7,325 nt of DNA from Caryophanales bacterium (GTDB lineage: Bacteria; Bacillota_I; Bacilli_A; RFN20; CAG-826): assembly GCA_016280685.1 (NCBI GenBank), contig JAEEHE010000074.1:1-7325 (forward strand), written 5' to 3'. Every line of letters starts with the position of its first letter. Position 1 is the first letter of the stretch. Positions 6,446 to 7,325 of the stretch are shown here, in pieces. Both the position numbers and the translations under genes were made by a program. The notes below the pieces were generated by a model. That model made no database searches. It saw only the letters and a program-made list of their open reading frames with translations, and was not told the DNA's origin.

Positions 6446-6471
6446 AAAAAGCGGAGTTCAATCCGCTTTTT
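6446..6471. terminator. Bidirectional rho-independent terminator between gpsA and ldhA
   Basis: AAAAAGCGGA (6446-6455) pairs with TCCGCTTTTT (6462-6471) around the loop GTTCAA, a 10-base perfect stem. On the plus strand it runs into TTTTTCTTTT just after the gpsA stop. On the minus strand the hairpin is followed by a run of eight T, so it can also end the convergent ldhA transcript. Only about 48 bases separate the two stop codons. Confidence 0.9.
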
Positions 6472-6492
6472 CTTTTAGAAAGTTTTATGAGA

Positions 6493-7325
6493 TTAGAAAC
6501 ATTTTTGCTTTCTTTTCTTTTGACAATTTTGTTCATTTCCACAGTGGTAACAAACTTCGTTATCGGTCACAAAATTATCGCCGAAGAAATTAAGAATATT
6601 TTGTGTTGTCGTATCAGCGATATTCTCTAAGGCTTCATGTGTTAAGAAAGCTTGGTGAGAAGTGATGATGACATTTGGCATAGCGATGAGCTTCAATAAA
6701 GTATCATCGTTCATGATATGGCCGGATTTATCTTCATAGAACAATTCGCCTTCCTCTTCATAAACATCTAAGCAAGCATCACCGATAATACGATCAGTGA
6801 TTCCCTTCAATAATGCATTGGTGTCTATCAATCCGCCTCTTGATGTATTGATGATAGAAACACCTTTTTTCATCTTCTTAATACTATCTTCATTGATTAA
6901 ATGTCTAGTTTCAGGAGTTAATGGACAGTGAAGAGAGATAATATCGGATTTTTCAAAGATTTCATCTAAACTAACGTAGTTTAAAGATTCATCGCTAGGA
7001 TAAGCGTCATAACAGATGACATTCATGCCGAATCCTTTACAGATATTGATAAAACATTTACCGATTCTACCTGTTCCGATAACACCGACTGTTTTTCCGT
7101 GCATATCGTGTCCGGTTAAACCATTGAGGGTGAAGTTATATTCTCTCGTGCGATTGTACGCTTTGTGGATACGTCTATTATTTGTCATATATAACGCCAT
7201 TGCATGTTCAGCGACTGCATATGGGGAGTAAGCAGGCACGCGGAAGACATGAATCTTGCCAAATGCTGCTTTGACATCGACGTTATTGAAACCTGCACAT
7301 CTGAGGAATATGGCTTTAATGCCGA
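6493..7325 (-). CDS. ldhA: D-lactate dehydrogenase (LdhA type), C-terminal part, cut by the right edge
   Basis: This enzyme interconverts pyruvate and D-lactate with NADH and regenerates NAD+ in fermentation. The minus-strand frame is open to the window edge, giving 276 visible residues. Numbering from the first full codon, RCAGFNNVD (8-16) and FRVPAYSPYAVAEHA (27-41) are typical of the D-LDH branch of D-2-hydroxyacid dehydrogenases. The NAD fold GTGRIG lies at 83-88 and Asp106 follows the next strand. The catalytic residues fall at Arg162 (NTSRGG), Glu191 and His223 (TSHQAF), with the spacings remembered from E. coli LdhA (R235, E264, H296). A GTG at 7237-7239 encodes the Val of VPAYSPY and is internal, not a start. 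By that alignment about 70 N-terminal residues lie off the edge. An unusual cysteine-rich tail of 19 residues (258-276, CX2CX5CX7C) extends past the E. coli end. LDH is favoured over other 2-hydroxyacid dehydrogenases because of the VPAYSPYAVAEH block. Confidence 0.92.
   Translation of the reverse strand, partial: GIKAIFLRCAGFNNVDVKAAFGKIHVFRVPAYSPYAVAEHAMALYMTNNRRIHKAYNRTREYNFTLNGLTGHDMHGKTVGVIGTGRIGKCFINICKGFGMNVICYDAYPSDESLNYVSLDEIFEKSDIISLHCPLTPETRHLINEDSIKKMKKGVSIINTSRGGLIDTNALLKGITDRIIGDACLDVYEEEGELFYEDKSGHIMNDDTLLKLIAMPNVIITSHQAFLTHEALENIADTTTQNILNFFGDNFVTDNEVCYHCGNEQNCQKKRKQKCF

Noticed and set aside
7016..7231. Plus-strand open frame inside ldhA
   Set aside because: It is antisense to the conserved NAD-binding region of D-lactate dehydrogenase.
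7237..7239. GTG as the start of the D-lactate dehydrogenase gene
   Set aside because: The frame stays open upstream to the edge and the extra 28 residues (RCAGFNNVD and others) match the family, so this GTG is an internal valine codon.

Overview
The window looks like chromosomal sequence from an AT-rich anaerobic Firmicutes-type bacterium, perhaps a gut Bacilli, Erysipelotrichia or Mollicutes-related lineage. The signs are low GC, AGGAG-type ribosome binding sites, short intergenic gaps, U-tract terminators, TGG for Trp in every reading frame checked, and oxygen-sensitive enzymes: a class III ribonucleotide reductase, an Fe-S flavin enoate-reductase-like enzyme, aconitase X and a fermentative D-lactate dehydrogenase. 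The lineage is an inference from style and gene content; there is no rRNA or other marker. I see no mobile element, CRISPR array or tRNA.

Layout. Bases 1-1191 (minus) hold the N-terminal 397 residues of anaerobic ribonucleotide reductase NrdD, cut by the left edge. An AT-rich stretch without a gene (about 1192-1536) carries its leader, a possible promoter with a weak NrdR-box-like element, a perfect 19-base inverted repeat, and the terminator of the next gene. Bases 1537-3609 (minus) encode a 690-residue old-yellow-enzyme/FAD/NADH oxidoreductase of the 2-enoate reductase/BaiCD type. A 102-base divergent intergenic region separates it from a tight plus-strand operon: aconitase X large subunit (3712-5007), aconitase X small swivel subunit (5009-5449) and gpsA (5452-6444), with gaps of 1 and 2 bases. 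A strong, apparently bidirectional terminator (6446-6471) lies between gpsA and a convergent D-lactate dehydrogenase gene (6493-7325, minus) that runs off the right edge.

How the genes may work together. NrdD supplies deoxynucleotides without oxygen. GpsA makes glycerol-3-phosphate for lipids, and LdhA reoxidises NADH by reducing pyruvate. The enoate-reductase-like enzyme could also dispose of electrons by reducing a C=C bond. The least explained part is aconitase X, whose substrate is not fixed by the sequence. Known members dehydrate cis-3-hydroxy-L-proline or mevalonate 5-phosphate. No other gene of either pathway is present, and the small subunit departs from the motif I recall at one position. 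Aconitase X forms C=C bonds and the divergent flavoenzyme typically reduces them, so a shared pathway is possible but unproven. I did not find a clear new system; the aconitase X/gpsA/enoate-reductase neighbourhood is the most promising place to look.
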